A DNA stretch of 64,000 nucleotides, from the NCBI GenBank assembly GCA_913774625.1, contig CAJYHL010000063.1, positions 62,001-126,000 of the forward strand, written 5' to 3'. Of this stretch, positions 62,901 to 64,000 are shown one piece after another. The position numbers were made by a program, and so were the translations under genes. Below the pieces are notes generated by a model. It was not told the origin of the DNA. It ran no database searches and saw only the letters and a program-made list of their open reading frames with translations. How positions within the stretch are numbered: the first letter of the stretch is position 1; each line of letters begins with the position of its first letter. The stretch is from an uncultured Acidovorax sp. (GTDB taxonomy: Bacteria > Pseudomonadota > Gammaproteobacteria > Burkholderiales > Burkholderiaceae_C).

Positions 62901-64000
62901 GGGCCACATCCGGTGCCGCCTCGGCGGCGGGCTGCCATTCCACGGCCAGCGCGGCCTGGCGCAGCACCACCTGCATCGGTTCGGGCAGGCCCTCCCACAG
63001 CACGGCGGTGCGCAGGATGTCGTGGCGTGCGATCACGCGGTTCAGGCAGGCGGCGAAGCCTTCCAGCCGCTCGCGGCCATCGAAGGCCAGCAGCAGCGGG
63101 GTGACGTAGGCGTCGCCCCGGGTCTGCAGCCGGTGGTGGAAGAGCATGCCCTCCTGCAGCGGCGCCAGCGGGTAGATGTCGGCGATGTTGGCGGCGCCGC
63201 CCGGCACGGCGGCGGCGATGCGCGCGATCTGTGCGGCGTCCAGCTCGGCCAGCGTGAGCATGGCGGGCTCGATGGCGGTGCAGCCCGGCGGAATGCCGTT
63301 GGGCGGCACGGCCACGGCCTCGTCGCTGGCGCCGTGCCGGGCCACGGCCCGGGCGAAGTCGGCCAGCTGCGGGTGCGCGAAGAGCGTATGGACCGGCACG
63401 GCATGGCCCAGCTGGCGCACGCGCTCCATCAGCCGCAAGGCCAGCAGCGAATGCCCGCCCAGCGCGAAGAAGCTGTCGCTGCGGCCTATGCCCTGCACGG
63501 GCAGCTCCAGCAGTTCGGCCCAGGCCTGGGCCAGCGCGGCTTCCAGCGGCCCGGCCGGCGCTTCGCGGGCCGGGCCTGCGGCATCGCCCTGCCCCCACTG
63601 CGGCGGCGGCAGCGCGCGGCGGTCGATCTTGCCGTTGACGCTGAGCGGCAGCGCGGCCAGCACGGCCACGGCCGCGGGCTGCATGTAGTCGGGCAGCGCG
63701 GCGGCCAGGCGGCCGCGCAGCGCAGCGCCATCGACGGCCTGCCCCGCGCGCAGCGACACATAGCCCGCCAGCCGCATGCCCTGCGGGCCGGCATGGGCCA
63801 CCACCACGGCCTCGCGCACCTCGGGCTGGGCCAGCAGCTGCGCCTCGACCTCGCCCAGCTCGACCCGGAAGCCGCGCACCTTCACCTGGTGATCGATGCG
63901 GCCCAGGTATTCCAGTTCGCCGGCATCGTCCCAGCGCACGAGGTCGCCCGTGCGGTAGAGGCGCGCGCCGGGCGCGCCGGGCCCGGCCAGGGGGTCGGCC
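59971..64000 (-). CDS. NRPS, partial: A(C-terminal end)-PCP-C(atypical)-A-PCP
   Basis: The gene continues beyond the right edge; 1343 codons are visible. It opens with the last cores of an A domain (LYRTGDLVRW, then core A8 and A10 NGKIDRRALP), a PCP (FFALGGHSLLAL, ~63440), a C-superfamily domain (about 63230-61900; DIYPLAPLQEGMLFHH and SHHLVLDHTTLELLVEE), a full A domain (YTSGSTGRPKG near 61360) and PCP (FFELGGHSLMAV). Pocket residues of the full A domain read D-V-W-H-V-S-L-I-D, a serine code. The C-like domain has HHxxxDH instead of HHxxxDG, as I recall for interface domains that partner aspartyl beta-hydroxylases. Stop overlaps the next ATG (TGATG). Confidence 0.93.
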   Translation of the reverse strand, partial: ADPLAGPGAPGARLYRTGDLVRWDDAGELEYLGRIDHQVKVRGFRVELGEVEAQLLAQPEVREAVVVAHAGPQGMRLAGYVSLRAGQAVDGAALRGRLAAALPDYMQPAAVAVLAALPLSVNGKIDRRALPPPQWGQGDAAGPAREAPAGPLEAALAQAWAELLELPVQGIGRSDSFFALGGHSLLALRLMERVRQLGHAVPVHTLFAHPQLADFARAVARHGASDEAVAVPPNGIPPGCTAIEPAMLTLAELDAAQIARIAAAVPGGAANIADIYPLAPLQEGMLFHHRLQTRGDAYVTPLLLAFDGRERLEGFAACLNRVIARHDILRTAVLWEGLPEPMQVVLRQAALAVEWQPAAEAAPDVAQALSALADPAHFRIDVRQAPMLRALAAHDRAQGRWLLQLPSHHLVLDHTTLELLVEEIALMQQGRDAELPEPVPYRRFVAQALRGVGAAEHEAFFTRMLADVDEPTAPFGLLDVRGDGTRVREAQRRLPATLARRLREQARRHGVVPATLFHLAWALVLGQATGRDDVVFGTVLFGRMQGGQDTDRAWGLFINTLPLRVRLGAAGTADCLQATHAALARLLRHEHARLSLAQRCSGLAGGAPLFTALLNYRYTQPQAPGAELLEGMQVLGADERTNYPFTLSVDDLGDGFELVAQIHEAVDAGRIAALMESALAGIADALQEDASHPVCEIGLLDAGESARLQGWSVNAEACGAFEPVHALIARQAALRPEAEALAFGDAAMRYGELDAQANRVAHRLRRLGVGPEVRVGIAMERSFEMVIGLLAILKAGGAYVPLDPDYPSDRLAYMAEDSGIGLLLTQSRLAAHLVAQLGERLPEPLRALQVLALDALDVSAEPAQAPDVPLHAESLAYVIYTSGSTGRPKGAANRHGALHNRLAWMQAAYGLQPGDTVLQKTPFSFDVSVWEFFWPLMAGARLALAAPGDHRDPARLAALIQRHAVDTLHFVPSMLQSFLAHADLAACASLRRVVCSGEALPASARDELLQRLPGAALYNLYGPTEAAIDVTHHTCTADGRAQVSIGRPIAGLRTYVLDAVMNLVPAGVPGELYLGGAGLGRGYAGRPGLTAERFVADPFDAQGGGRLYRTGDLVCWSGDGQIDYLGRLDHQVKLRGLRIELGEIEAQLQAQPEVGEAVVVARQDAGGAGDAVLVAYVAARPGAEASAGPLDTALLRQRLARALPGHMVPAVIVPLERLPLNANGKLDRKALPAPGQALARAFEPPLGAAETALAAVWAELLGVQRVGRSDHFFELGGHSLMAVQLAARAEAVLQAPLALQDIFRHPTLKDMAAVALDAATRKPLGAALSDIDSFIDSMEEAA

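Overview
The window is GC-rich, densely coded bacterial DNA with the codon usage and gene order of a beta-proteobacterium of the Comamonadaceae (Acidovorax/Paracidovorax/Delftia type). This placement is inferred from family resemblance of the genes and from dispersed repeats typical of that group; no database search was run.

The left two thirds is mostly chromosomal housekeeping. In order it holds: a sirtuin cut by the left edge, exonuclease I (sbcB), a lytic transglycosylase lipoprotein, clpS-clpA, dnaE and hrpA; a porin / tripartite-transporter binding protein / tannase-type esterase group; argA; a class A beta-lactamase divergent from an AmpR-like regulator; an unusual TrhO-glutathione transferase fusion; dsbB; and a sulfate uptake operon (sbp-cysT-cysW-cysA). 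Next come an RBBP9/YdeN hydrolase preceded by a possible leader peptide, an uncharacterised membrane protein with a Fur-box promoter, a LysR regulator divergent from azoR, an FMN reductase, a large basic amino acid decarboxylase, an NfeD/QmcA pair, tRNA-Ser(GGA) and a GMC oxidoreductase.

From about 39.2 kb to the right edge lies a hydroxamate siderophore gene cluster. A leftward block carries a phosphopantetheinyl transferase, an ornithine N-hydroxylase and a PvdE-type exporter. A rightward block carries a hydroxyornithine formyltransferase, an IucB-type acetyltransferase and a TonB-dependent receptor. A leftward series of NRPS genes (one cut by the right edge, then 2631 aa and 1369 aa) converges on the receptor at a shared terminator. 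Read in assembly order the visible domains are: [A]-PCP-C(atypical)-A(Ser)-PCP | C-A(basic/hydroxyornithine-like)-PCP-E-C-A(Thr)-PCP | C-A-PCP-TE. This fits the end of an acidobactin/delftibactin-like peptide. The atypical C domain (HHxxxDH) suggests that the residue before Ser is a beta-hydroxyaspartate, whose hydroxylase would lie beyond the right edge.

The regulatory observations most worth checking are a near-consensus Fur box over a strong promoter for the unknown membrane protein; three copies of CGTGAACAG between the two divergent siderophore blocks; tandem palindromes over the promoter of a 40-codon ORF that overlaps the hydrolase gene; -10 boxes placed six bases before the start codons of clpS and dnaE (leaderless-type); and related hairpin-bearing repeats at the 3' ends of cysT and cysA.
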